Origin: Streptomyces bambusae
GTDB lineage: Bacteria; Actinomycetota; Actinomycetes; Streptomycetales; Streptomycetaceae
Direction of reading: 5' to 3'
Assembly: GCF_020532645.1 (NCBI RefSeq)
Contig: NZ_JAJAUZ010000023.1
Coordinates: 1 to 64,000, forward strand
Length of the DNA: 64,000 nucleotides
Made by a program: the position numbers and the translations under genes. Shown here piece by piece: positions 51,043 to 58,703 of the stretch. Numbering within the stretch: position 1 is the first letter of the stretch; each line of letters starts with the position of its first letter. The notes under the pieces are model-generated. The model saw nothing but the letters and a program-made list of their open reading frames with translations. It did not search any database and was not told where the DNA came from.

Positions 51043-51867
51043 TCATTCCAGGATCCGCACCTCGTCGCCGACGCGCACCGTGCCGAGCGTCACCGGCACC
51101 AGGTGCTGGCCGAAAACCAGCTGCTTCCCGAACCGGCGGTAGGCCCCCAGGGTGCGCAGCGGTTCCCGCCCGCGCTCGGCCGTGGCCTGGTCGGTGGTGG
51201 TGATGATGCAGCGCCCGCACTTCTTGGCGACCCGGAACTCGGCCTCGCCCACGGCGATCCGCCGCCACCGGTCCTCGGCCCACGCCCCGGCCCCGGCCAC
51301 GACCACATTGGGCCGGAACCGGTTCATCGGCAGCGGCCCCTCGGCGGCGTGCTCGCCGCTCGCGATCAGCGCGTTCAGGGCGTCCAGGGAAGCCTGGGTC
51401 GCGACCATCACCGGGTAGCCGTCGGCCAGGCTCACCGTCTCGCCGGGCAGCGCGTACTCCGGGTCGACCGGCCGCCGGTGCTCCGGCGCGTCGAGGTGGA
51501 CCAGCCGTACCGGGAGGCCCAGGTACGCGCTGAACCAGTCGTGCGCGGTCCCGTCCGCGAGGACGGCCTCGACCTTCTTCCCGAAGAGGGTCACCGCGAC
51601 CGTCCCGTCCGCCCGGGGCACGGCCACGGTCAGCGGCGCGAGCCCCGGTGCGGTCAGTGCCACTCCGCCGCCCCCCAGCGGCAGAGCGGAGGCCAACGCC
51701 AGCCGGGGCTGTTCGCGTTGGGTGAGGACCGCGCCGTCAGGCGCGATCAGCGCCCACCTGCGGTCCCCGGACAGACCCCAGGGCTCCACGACCGCCTCCC
51801 GGGGGGCCGTGCCTCCCAGGGACTTGACGGGATGGACGTGGAGCGCCTGGACATGCATGTTCACCAT
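51043..51867 (-). CDS. MOSC-domain protein (YcbX/mARC-like)
   Basis: A 274-residue protein with an N-terminal MOSC_N beta-barrel (ALHVHPVKSLGG start) and a C-terminal MOSC domain containing the molybdenum-liganding cysteine region AKKCGRCIITTTD. MOSC proteins bind molybdenum cofactor and reduce N-hydroxylated compounds with partner reductases. No ferredoxin domain is fused at the C-terminus, unlike YcbX, so an external electron donor is needed. Met4 is an alternative start. Confidence 0.93.
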   Translation of the reverse strand: MVNMHVQALHVHPVKSLGGTAPREAVVEPWGLSGDRRWALIAPDGAVLTQREQPRLALASALPLGGGGVALTAPGLAPLTVAVPRADGTVAVTLFGKKVEAVLADGTAHDWFSAYLGLPVRLVHLDAPEHRRPVDPEYALPGETVSLADGYPVMVATQASLDALNALIASGEHAAEGPLPMNRFRPNVVVAGAGAWAEDRWRRIAVGEAEFRVAKKCGRCIITTTDQATAERGREPLRTLGAYRRFGKQLVFGQHLVPVTLGTVRVGDEVRILE

Positions 51868-51934
51868 GAGGGCATCGTGCCAGCCGGAACGGGCGGCTCG
51901 GCAGCCCCGTCTTCGACCTGCGACCCGCGGACGG

Positions 51935-52429
51935 TCAGTATCCGCGCCCCTGGTACTGCCGGCTGTACGGGTCCTCGTACGGGGCCTGCGCCGGGACCGG
52001 CGCCTGCATCGGACGCGGCGCGGCCGGGCGCATCGCCTCGTACCCGGTGGTCGCCACCGGCCGCATCGGCTGCGGGGCGGCGTACCCGCGGGCCGCGGCC
52101 TGCTGCGGGACGTACGGGGCCGGCGCGTGCTGCAGCGGCACCGGCTGGGCGGCGGCCATCTGCTGCTGGTACGGGTACCCGTACGCCGGGGTGTGCTGCT
52201 GCTGGCCCTGGTACGCCGGGACCGGCGCCGACGGGAGCGCGGGCAGCGCCGACGGCAGGGCCGGCAGGTGGCTGCTGCTGCTCAGCGCCGGATCGTAGGC
52301 GGCGGGGACGCGGATCGGGGCGATCTGCGGGGTGCCACGCTCGGCCACGAGGGAGTCGTAGATGGGGGTGTCCGGGAAGGACGGCGCGGAGTAGTAACCG
52401 CCGCCGTAAGAGGCGCGGGGGGAGGTCAT
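51935..52429 (-). CDS. Pro/Gln/Ala-rich protein, DUF6643-like
   Basis: A 164-residue protein. The first 50 residues (YGGGYYSAPSFPDTPIYDSL, VAERGTPQIAPIRVPAAYD) are distinctive and I recognise them as a conserved streptomycete DUF6643-type start. The rest is low complexity: Pro, Gln, Ala and Tyr with QGQQQHTP and YQQQMAAAQ runs. It has no signal peptide or membrane helix. The disordered tail resembles those of polar-growth or envelope-associated proteins, but no function is established. ATG start; the upstream region contains a micro-ORF and a hairpin. Confidence 0.72.
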   Translation of the reverse strand: MTSPRASYGGGYYSAPSFPDTPIYDSLVAERGTPQIAPIRVPAAYDPALSSSSHLPALPSALPALPSAPVPAYQGQQQHTPAYGYPYQQQMAAAQPVPLQHAPAPYVPQQAAARGYAAPQPMRPVATTGYEAMRPAAPRPMQAPVPAQAPYEDPYSRQYQGRGY

Positions 52430-52509
52430 GCGACATAAGTTAAGCCCACGGGTCCACCGGGTCTATAGCGAGGTTGCCCCGGGCCCGTGCCGACGGCCTT
52501 CTCCCCAGG

Positions 52510-52554
52510 TCAGAGCCGCCTTGCCAGGCGGTGTACACGCGTACGTTTCGTCAC
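52510..52554 (-). CDS. Possible 14-residue basic micro-ORF
   Basis: A GTG at 52554 with AAAGGGGC upstream opens MTKRTRVHRLARRL then stop. Its 3' half is covered by the hairpin CCGCCT-TGCC-AGGCGG (52516-52531). Five of 14 residues are Arg, including AGG, a rare codon here. It could be a leader peptide for the DUF6643-like gene 80 bases downstream or simply chance. Confidence 0.3.
   Translation of the reverse strand: MTKRTRVHRLARRL
52516..52531. terminator. Short hairpin between the glycosyltransferase and DUF6643-like genes
   Basis: CCGCCT and AGGCGG flank a TGCC loop. It lies 83 bases beyond the glycosyltransferase stop and 87 bases before the DUF6643-like start, so it may terminate the first or regulate the second. 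Confidence 0.4.
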
Positions 52555-52613
52555 TTGCGCCCCTTTCTGCGCCGACTCGTACCGGCGGTAAGGCAAAGTT
52601 TTCTGACGCACTG

Positions 52614-53843
52614 TCACGCCTCGCCGTGCCCTGTCTCCGGCGCTGGTCGGACGTCCGGAGGGCCCACCGGCCCGCCGGGGCGGCGGCTGTACGTGCGCCC
52701 CTTCCAGGCGGCGCCCCGGCCGCGGTGGTGCTGCACCGCCGAATCCACCGTCATCAGCAGGTACAGGAACGCGGTCAGCGGCAGCAGCGGGGCGAGCCAG
52801 GAGGGCTGCCGGTAGTAGCGGAGCATCGGCAGGTACGTGCCCGCCATCACCAGCCAGGCCAGGCCGCCGGCCCAGGCGGTGGCCGGCCGCCCCGCCGCCA
52901 GGCCCAGCAGGGCGGCGGCCGGCGGCACCAGGTAGACCAGCACCAGCCCGGCCACCGTGCCCGCCAGCAGCAGCGGACTGTGCCGGAGCTGGGTGTAGGC
53001 GCTGCGCGAGACCATCCGCCACAGCTCCCCGAGCCCCGGGTACGGGCGGACGCTGTCGACCCGGTCCGCGAGGCCCAGCCAGATCCGGCCGCCGGAGCGC
53101 TGCACGGCCCGCGCGAGCGAGACGTCGTCGATGACGGCGTCCCGGATGCACTCCGGCACCCCGGCCTTCGCGGCCGCCGAGGTGCGCAGCAGGACGCAGC
53201 CGCCGGCGGCCGCGGCGGTACGGGAGCCGGGGCGGTTGATCCGGCGGAACGGGTAGAGCTGGGCGAAGAAGTAGACGAACGCGGGCACGACGAGGCGCTC
53301 CCATCCGGTGACCACCCGCAGCCGGGCCATCTGGGAGACCAGGTCCAGGTCCTGCGTGCAGGCGGCGGCCGTCAAGTGGCGCAGGCTGTCCGGTTCGTGA
53401 GCGATGTCCGCGTCGGTGAGCAGCAGGAAGCCCGGCTCGCGCGGGCCGGCGGTGCGGGCGTGGGCGATGCCGTGGCGCAGCGCCCACAGCTTGCCCGTCC
53501 AGCCCGGCTCGGGATCGCCCGGCGAGGTCACGGTGAGCGGCAGACCGCCGTGCCGGCGGGCGAGCGCGTGCGCGAGGGCGGCCGTGCCGTCCGTGCTGCC
53601 GTCGTCGACGAGGACGATCGTGGCCTCGCCCGGATAGTCCTGGGCGAGCAGGGACGGGAGGCTGTCGGGCAGGACGGCGGCCTCGTCACGGGCCGGGACC
53701 ACGATGGCGACGTCGGGCCAGTGGCGGGGACCGGCCGCGTGCCGGGGCAGCCGGACGTCCGTCCGCCAGAAGAAGCCGTGCCCGAGCAGGAGCCACAGCC
53801 AGGCGGCGAGGGAGAGGGCCGCGGTCATCGTGACGAAGCGCAT
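52614..53843 (-). CDS. Family 2 glycosyltransferase, HpnB-like
   Basis: A 409-residue membrane-associated GT2 enzyme. One N-terminal helix (about 5-22) leads to the GT-A domain with PARDEA, VDDGSTDGT and LLTDADIAH (the metal-binding DxD), then CIRDAVIDDVSLARAVQ, and three or four C-terminal helices. Layout and motifs match the hopene-associated glycosyltransferase HpnB group. No squalene-hopene cyclase or other hpn genes lie in the window, so hopanoid specificity is not confirmed. The C-terminal 35 residues are basic and Pro-rich. Confidence 0.88.
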   Translation of the reverse strand: MRFVTMTAALSLAAWLWLLLGHGFFWRTDVRLPRHAAGPRHWPDVAIVVPARDEAAVLPDSLPSLLAQDYPGEATIVLVDDGSTDGTAALAHALARRHGGLPLTVTSPGDPEPGWTGKLWALRHGIAHARTAGPREPGFLLLTDADIAHEPDSLRHLTAAACTQDLDLVSQMARLRVVTGWERLVVPAFVYFFAQLYPFRRINRPGSRTAAAAGGCVLLRTSAAAKAGVPECIRDAVIDDVSLARAVQRSGGRIWLGLADRVDSVRPYPGLGELWRMVSRSAYTQLRHSPLLLAGTVAGLVLVYLVPPAAALLGLAAGRPATAWAGGLAWLVMAGTYLPMLRYYRQPSWLAPLLPLTAFLYLLMTVDSAVQHHRGRGAAWKGRTYSRRPGGPVGPPDVRPAPETGHGEA

Positions 53844-54087
53844 CTTCGGCAGTGTGCCGGATTCGGGGGCGGGGGTGCCGAACGGCGCGGGCGTGTTCTG
53901 CGTTGCGGCCCACGGGGCTCCGCCCCGGACCCCGGTCCTCAGTCGCCGTACGGGCTCGACTGTGCCCCCGGTCCTCGGTTTCCCCCGGCCTCAGGGGGGC
54001 TGGGAGGTGCCCCCGGGCCGGAGCTGAATGTGCCCGCAGCCCCCGTTGCGGCCCGGCCGGGGAGGGGGCGTCGATTAAAGTGACCGG
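53844..54087. repeat. Intergenic region with a GGGGC-TCC-GCCCC repeat copy
   Basis: This divergent gap holds a copy of the dispersed repeat at 53914-53945: the small hairpin GGGGC-TCC-GCCCC followed by GGACCCCGGTCCTCAG. Similar copies occur at 61758 and 61808. No gene is seen. Confidence 0.7.
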
Positions 54088-54879
54088 GTGAAGATCGCGC
54101 TCATGGACTCGGGAATCGGGCTGCTGGCGGCCGCCGCCGCGGTGCGCCGGCTGCGGCCGGACGCCGACATCGTGCTCTCGTCCGACCCCGACGGGATGCC
54201 CTGGGGACCCCGTACCCCCGAGGACCTGACCGGACGCGCCCTCGACGTCGCGCGGGCCGCCGCCGGAGCGCTGCCGGACGCCCTGATCGTCGCCTGCAAC
54301 ACCGCCTCCGTGCACAGCCTGCCCGCGCTGCGGGCGGAGCTGGAGCCCGGCATCCCGGTCATCGGCACCGTCCCCGCGATCAAGCCCGCCGCCGCACGCG
54401 GCGGCAAGGTGGCGATCTGGGCGACCCCGGCCACCACCGGGAGCCCGTACCAGCGCGGGCTGATCCGCGAGTTCGCCGCCGGCGCGGAGGTCACCGAGGT
54501 GCCGTGCCCCGGGCTCGCCGACGCCGTGCAGTGGGCCGACGAGGACGCCGTACGCCGGACCGTCGCCGCCGCGGCGGCGCTGACCCCGCCCGACGTGACC
54601 GACCTCGTCCTCGGGTGCACGCACTACGAGCTGGTGGTCGAACCGATCGAGGCCGCGCTCCGGCTCCGTACCGGCGGCGCCCTCCCCGTCTTCCACGGGT
54701 CCGCGGACGCGGTGGCCGCGCAGGCCCTGCGCCGGGTGGGCGTGCCCGCCGCACCCGGGGCCGCCGCGACCGGCGGGCTGACGGTGCTGCTCAGCGGCCG
54801 GACCGGGGAGCTGCCCGCGGAGGCCCTGACGTACGAGGCGGGCCGGCTGCTGGCGGGGGCCGCGCCGGTGCGAGGCTGA
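54088..54879 (+). CDS. Aspartate/glutamate racemase-family protein
   Basis: A 263-residue member of the Asp/Glu racemase superfamily. The DSGIG opening (Asp7, Ser8), the first catalytic cysteine in VACNTASVHS (Cys70) and the second in LVLGCTHYEL (Cys175) are all present, as in glutamate racemase MurI. It differs from the housekeeping MurI in its non-standard IALMDSGIGLLAAAAAVRR start, so it may be an alternative racemase. The GTG at 54088 lies after AAAGTGACCG, with no strong ribosome site. Confidence 0.88.
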   Translation: MKIALMDSGIGLLAAAAAVRRLRPDADIVLSSDPDGMPWGPRTPEDLTGRALDVARAAAGALPDALIVACNTASVHSLPALRAELEPGIPVIGTVPAIKPAAARGGKVAIWATPATTGSPYQRGLIREFAAGAEVTEVPCPGLADAVQWADEDAVRRTVAAAAALTPPDVTDLVLGCTHYELVVEPIEAALRLRTGGALPVFHGSADAVAAQALRRVGVPAAPGAAATGGLTVLLSGRTGELPAEALTYEAGRLLAGAAPVRG

Positions 54880-54959
54880 CGCGCTCCCTGCGCAGCAACG
54901 TTCCTCCGGGCGGCCCACGTGCGGTGCCGGCCGGTGGCGGGCTGAGTACGCTGCCTGCC

Positions 54960-55493
54960 ATGGAGCATCCCCGCGGCACCTCAGCCGCGCTCTGGACGGG
55001 GCGGGCCACCAATCGCGCGCAGTGGCTGCTCGCCGCCGGCGGTGCGGCCTTCATGGCGCTGGGCATCGCGCTGGCCGTCGGATCCGCGTGGACCACGGGG
55101 CTCGTGGCGCCGGCCATGTCCGTGGTCGGCTGCGTGGCCGCCGGGCTGCTCGTGCTGTACGGCACGCTGGCGTTCGTCCACGTCGCCGTCACCGTCGACG
55201 ACGAGGTGATGGAAGTCCGGTGCGGGCACATCGGGGTGCCGCGGCGGCGGATCCGGCTCAGCGAGGTGGCGGCGGCGTCGTTCGAACCGGCGGTGACGCC
55301 CCGGCAGTGGGGCGGGTGGGGGTACCGGTGGCGGCCGGAGATGGGGACGGCGGTCGTGGTGCGGCGGGGGGAAGGGGTGGTGCTGCGGATGGGGGACGGG
55401 CGGCTGTTCACCGTGACGGTGGACGACGCGGAGGCTGCCGTGCGGGTCATCCAGGCCCGGCTCCTGGCCCTGGCCCCACCGGGCCGCGCCTGA
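54960..55493 (+). CDS. Small membrane protein with PH-like C-terminal domain
   Basis: A 177-residue protein. Two hydrophobic helices (about residues 23-45 and 50-72) are followed by a soluble beta-rich part with VTVDDEVMEVRCGHIGVPRRRIRLSEVAAASFEP and VVVRRGEGVVLRMGDGRLFTVTVDDAEAAV, resembling bacterial PH domains. Function unknown. It lies 80 bases after the racemase gene and 64 bases before lnt, all on the plus strand, so it might be co-transcribed. Confidence 0.7.
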   Translation: MEHPRGTSAALWTGRATNRAQWLLAAGGAAFMALGIALAVGSAWTTGLVAPAMSVVGCVAAGLLVLYGTLAFVHVAVTVDDEVMEVRCGHIGVPRRRIRLSEVAAASFEPAVTPRQWGGWGYRWRPEMGTAVVVRRGEGVVLRMGDGRLFTVTVDDAEAAVRVIQARLLALAPPGRA

Positions 55494-55557
55494 TCCTGCG
55501 GGGCCGGGACGGTACCGGCCCCGTCGGGCGCACAGGGCCGCGTCGTACACTCCGGCA

Positions 55558-57177
55558 ATGAGCAGCAGCGCGACACGGATCGCCGAGGACACACAGGCCC
55601 CCGCAGCGCCGGGCCGGCGCCGGCGAGGGGCGGCGACCGGCCGCGCCGGACTGGCCGCCGCGGCCGGAGTGCTGCTGTACCTCAGCTTCCCGCCCCGCCC
55701 CCTGTGGTGGCTCGCCGTACCGGCCTTCGCCCTGCTCGGACACGTGCTGTACGGCCGGCGGCCGCGCGCCGCGTTCGGGCTCGGACTGCTCGCCGGGCTG
55801 GGCTTCCTGCTGCCGCTGCTCGTCTGGACCGGCGAAGAGGTCGGCCCGGTGCCGTGGCTCGCGCTGACCCTCGTCGAGGCCCTGTTCGTCGCCGCCGGCG
55901 GCGTCGGCATCGCCCTCGTCACCCGGCTCCCGCTGTGGCCGGTGTGGGCCGCGGCCGTCTGGGTGGCCGCCGAGGGCGTGCGCGCCCGCTGGCCCTTCGG
56001 CGGCTTCTCCTGGGGCAAGATCGCCTTCGGCCAGGCCGACGGCGTCTTCATCCCGCTCGCCGCCGCCGGCGGCACCCCCCTCGTCGGCTTCGCCGTCGCC
56101 CTCTGCGGCTTCGGCCTGTACGCCGTCCTGCGCACCCTCCGCACCGCCCGGCCCGGCGCAGCCGCCGCCCCCCTCCGGCCCGCCGCCACCGCGGCCGCCG
56201 CCCTCGCCGTCCTGGTCCCGGTCGCCGGCGCCCTCGCCGCCCGCCCGCTCCTCCACTCCGGCGCCGAGGACGGCACCGCCACCGCCGCCGTCATCCAGGG
56301 CAACGTGCCCCGTGCCGGCTTCGACTTCAACGCCCAGCGCCGCGCCGTCCTCGACAACCACGCCCGCCGCACCGAGCAGCTCGCCGACGACGTCAAGGCC
56401 GGCCGGGTGCCCCGCCCCGACTTCGTGGTCTGGCCGGAGAACTCCTCCGACCTCGACCCGTACACCAGCCCCGACGCGTACGAGGTCATCGACCGCGCCG
56501 TGAAGGCGATCGGCGTGCCCGTCTCCATCGGTGCCGTGCTCGCCCCGCAGACCGGGCCGCTGCGCAACACCCAGATCCTGTGGGACCCGGTCAAGGGCCC
56601 CACCGCGACCTACGACAAGCGGCAGATCCAGCCCTTCGGCGAGTACATCCCGATGCGCTCCGTCGCCCGCATGTTCAGCTCCGACGTGGACCGGGTCCGC
56701 CGCGACTTCGGCCCCGGCGACAAGCCGGGCGTCTTCGACATGGCCGGCACCGGCGTGGGCCTGGTGACCTGCTACGAGGCCGCGTTCGACGGCCGGGTCC
56801 GGGACACCGTCCGGGCCGGCGCCCAGGTCATCTCCGTGCCCAGCAACAACGCGACCTTCGGCCGCAGCCAGATGACGTACCAGCAGCTGGCCATGGACCG
56901 GGTGCGCGCCGTCGAGCACAGCCGCACCGTGCTCGTCCCCGTCACCAGCGGCGTCAGCGCCGTCATCCGGCCCGACGGCACCGTCGTCCGGCAGACCGCG
57001 ATGTTCGAGCCCGCGGCCCTCGTCGAGCAGGTCCCGCTGCGCTCCTCCCTGACGCCCGCCACCCGGCTCGGCGCCCTCCCCGAGTACATGCTGTTCGTCC
57101 TCGCCGCCGCCCCGCTCGGCTGGGTCCTCTACGGCGCGGCCCGCGCCCGGCGCCGGATGGCTCCCGAGGCCCCTTAG
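55558..57177 (+). CDS. lnt: Apolipoprotein N-acyltransferase
   Basis: A 539-residue membrane enzyme. About six N-terminal helices (residues 27-225) precede a periplasmic carbon-nitrogen hydrolase domain with the Glu-Lys-Cys triad in VVWPENSS, YDKRQIQPFGEYIP and LVTCYEAAF, then a final helix (about 510-530). It adds the third acyl chain to lipoproteins. No strong ribosome site is seen. Its TAG stop codon is the first three bases of the MITE-like element that follows, so insertion has set the current end of the protein. Confidence 0.96.
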   Translation: MSSSATRIAEDTQAPAAPGRRRRGAATGRAGLAAAAGVLLYLSFPPRPLWWLAVPAFALLGHVLYGRRPRAAFGLGLLAGLGFLLPLLVWTGEEVGPVPWLALTLVEALFVAAGGVGIALVTRLPLWPVWAAAVWVAAEGVRARWPFGGFSWGKIAFGQADGVFIPLAAAGGTPLVGFAVALCGFGLYAVLRTLRTARPGAAAAPLRPAATAAAALAVLVPVAGALAARPLLHSGAEDGTATAAVIQGNVPRAGFDFNAQRRAVLDNHARRTEQLADDVKAGRVPRPDFVVWPENSSDLDPYTSPDAYEVIDRAVKAIGVPVSIGAVLAPQTGPLRNTQILWDPVKGPTATYDKRQIQPFGEYIPMRSVARMFSSDVDRVRRDFGPGDKPGVFDMAGTGVGLVTCYEAAFDGRVRDTVRAGAQVISVPSNNATFGRSQMTYQQLAMDRVRAVEHSRTVLVPVTSGVSAVIRPDGTVVRQTAMFEPAALVEQVPLRSSLTPATRLGALPEYMLFVLAAAPLGWVLYGAARARRRMAPEAP

Positions 57178-57351
57178 GGCCTGTCGTCAAACTCCCGTCT
57201 GCCCCGCGACGCCTGGCACGCACTCTCGCCGCACCGGGCGAAAGCCCGAGTACGTCCAGTACAAGGGCTCCCGCCCGGCACGCCGAGAGCACGCACCAGA
57301 CGCCGCGGGGCCGCCCTCCGGGCGACGACAGGAGTTTGACGACAGGCCCTA
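57175..57351. mobile_element. 177-bp MITE-like palindromic element
   Basis: The two ends are perfect 21-base terminal inverted repeats: TAGGGCCTGTCGTCAAACTC(C) at 57175-57195 and its complement, ending GACGACAGGCCCTA, at 57331-57351. Inner segments also pair (GCCCCGCGACGCCTGG with CCAGACGCCGCGGGGC, 14 of 16), and the centre holds GGGC-GAAA-GCCC, so the whole element can fold back. It has no ORF. No clear target-site duplication is visible. It supplies the lnt stop codon and lies 10 bases before the Nudix start. Confidence 0.85.
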
Positions 57352-57361
57352 GGGTCGGGGC

Positions 57362-57838
57362 ATGGCCACCCCCGAGTTCATCCGCCGCATCCGCGCCACC
57401 GCCGGGCACCAGCTGCTCCTGCTGCCCGGCGTGACCGCCGTCGTCTTCGACGAGGACGGGCGGGTGCTGCTCGGCCGCCGCGCCGACACCGGCGGCTGGT
57501 CGGTCATCGGCGGCATCGCCGAGCCCGGCGAGCAGCCCGCGGAGACCGCCGTGCGCGAGGTGTACGAGGAGACCGCGGTGCGGTGCGTCGCCGAACGCGT
57601 CGTCCTCGTCCAGGCCCTGCATCCCGTCACCTACGCCAACGGCGACGAGTGCCAGTACATGGACATCACGTTCCGCTGCCGGGCCGTCGGCGGCACCGCG
57701 AAGGTCAACGACGACGAATCGCTCGACGTCGCCTGGTTCGCCCCCGACGGGCTGCCGCCGCTGGAGCCCTTCGCCCTCGACCGGATCCGCCGGGCGTCCC
57801 AGGACGGTCCGGCCTGGTTCGAACCCGCCGGCATGTGA
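57362..57838 (+). CDS. Nudix hydrolase
   Basis: A 158-residue Nudix protein with the box GGIAEPGEQPAETAVREV followed by YEETAV (about residues 42-65), matching GX5EX7REUXEEXGU except that the final G/U position reads AV. It hydrolyses a nucleoside diphosphate linked to another group. The ATG at 57362 depends on GGGTCGGGG just upstream, partly contributed by the right end of the MITE-like element, so the insertion may have changed its expression. Confidence 0.93.
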   Translation: MATPEFIRRIRATAGHQLLLLPGVTAVVFDEDGRVLLGRRADTGGWSVIGGIAEPGEQPAETAVREVYEETAVRCVAERVVLVQALHPVTYANGDECQYMDITFRCRAVGGTAKVNDDESLDVAWFAPDGLPPLEPFALDRIRRASQDGPAWFEPAGM

Positions 57839-57853
57839 GCCGGCCGGGCCGCG

Positions 57854-58624
57854 TCAGCCGCCCGAGACCGCGGCCTCCTCGTACAGCGCCCGGGCCGTGT
57901 CCCCGAGCACCGCGCTGTACGAGACCTCCGGGACCGTGCCGCCGCCCTCGTACCCGCCGAGCACGCCCGCGACCGCACCGGACGAGGTGAGCCACGGGCT
58001 CCCGCTGGTGCCGCCGCTCAGCTCCGTGCAGTCGATCTCGCGCTGCGTACTGCTCCACTTCTTCGTGGTGTTCGCGCAGATCAGCGGGGTCTCCCGGGCA
58101 TTGGGGTAGCCGACGACCGTCACCGTCACGTCGTCCGGCTGCGCGGTGGCCAGAGGGAAGGCGCCCAGCACGTCCTGGACCTGCCGGCCGTCCAGCGGGG
58201 CCACCGTCGCGAACGCGATGTCCGCGTCCGGGTCCTCGGCCGTCTGCCACGCCGGATCCACGTACGCACCGGTCACCCGCCAGACCCCGTACGGAGCCTC
58301 GCCGTCGCGGTAGCCGGGCACGAACACCGTGTTCTGCACGTCGTCCAGGCAGTGCGCGGCGGTGGCGATCAGGTTCCGGTCGTCGCTGCGGACCACCGAC
58401 GCCGTGCAGAAGTGCCCGCCGTCGAGGTCGCCCGCGAACAGGGCGCCCACCCGGTCGGTGACCCGGCTCGGCCGCGCTTCCGCGGTCACCCCGAGAGGCA
58501 GGGGAGCGGAGGCCGCGGGCTCACCCGTCGCCGCGACGAGCACGGCCAGGGCCGTCGTGGCGATCAGCATCCTGGGGGTTGCCCGGATGCCCGGTGCCGA
58601 TCGGTAGGGCATGCGGTGGATCAT
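57854..58624 (-). CDS. Secreted trypsin-like serine protease (S1)
   Basis: A 256-residue secreted S1 protease. A signal peptide covers about residues 1-40 (hydrophobic MLIATTALAVLVAATG, Ala-x-Ala cleavage). The triad is His91 in ATAAHC, Asp135 in DADIAF and Ser207 in GGTSGSPW. The last motif has GTSGSP in place of GDSGGP, as in the V8/glutamyl-endopeptidase-like group. Four cysteines could form disulfides. It is convergent with the Nudix gene, 15 bases apart. Confidence 0.93.
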   Translation of the reverse strand: MIHRMPYRSAPGIRATPRMLIATTALAVLVAATGEPAASAPLPLGVTAEARPSRVTDRVGALFAGDLDGGHFCTASVVRSDDRNLIATAAHCLDDVQNTVFVPGYRDGEAPYGVWRVTGAYVDPAWQTAEDPDADIAFATVAPLDGRQVQDVLGAFPLATAQPDDVTVTVVGYPNARETPLICANTTKKWSSTQREIDCTELSGGTSGSPWLTSSGAVAGVLGGYEGGGTVPEVSYSAVLGDTARALYEEAAVSGG

Positions 58625-58703
58625 GCCCCGACGATGGGCCGCGCGGCTATGGCCCAGGCCCGGTTTTACCTGAGAATCAGCTGTGAATACCGGCGACGGA
58701 AGA

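Noticed and set aside
52614..53843. HpnB-like gene as evidence of a hopanoid cluster
   Set aside because: No squalene synthase, hopene cyclase or other hpn genes occur in the window.
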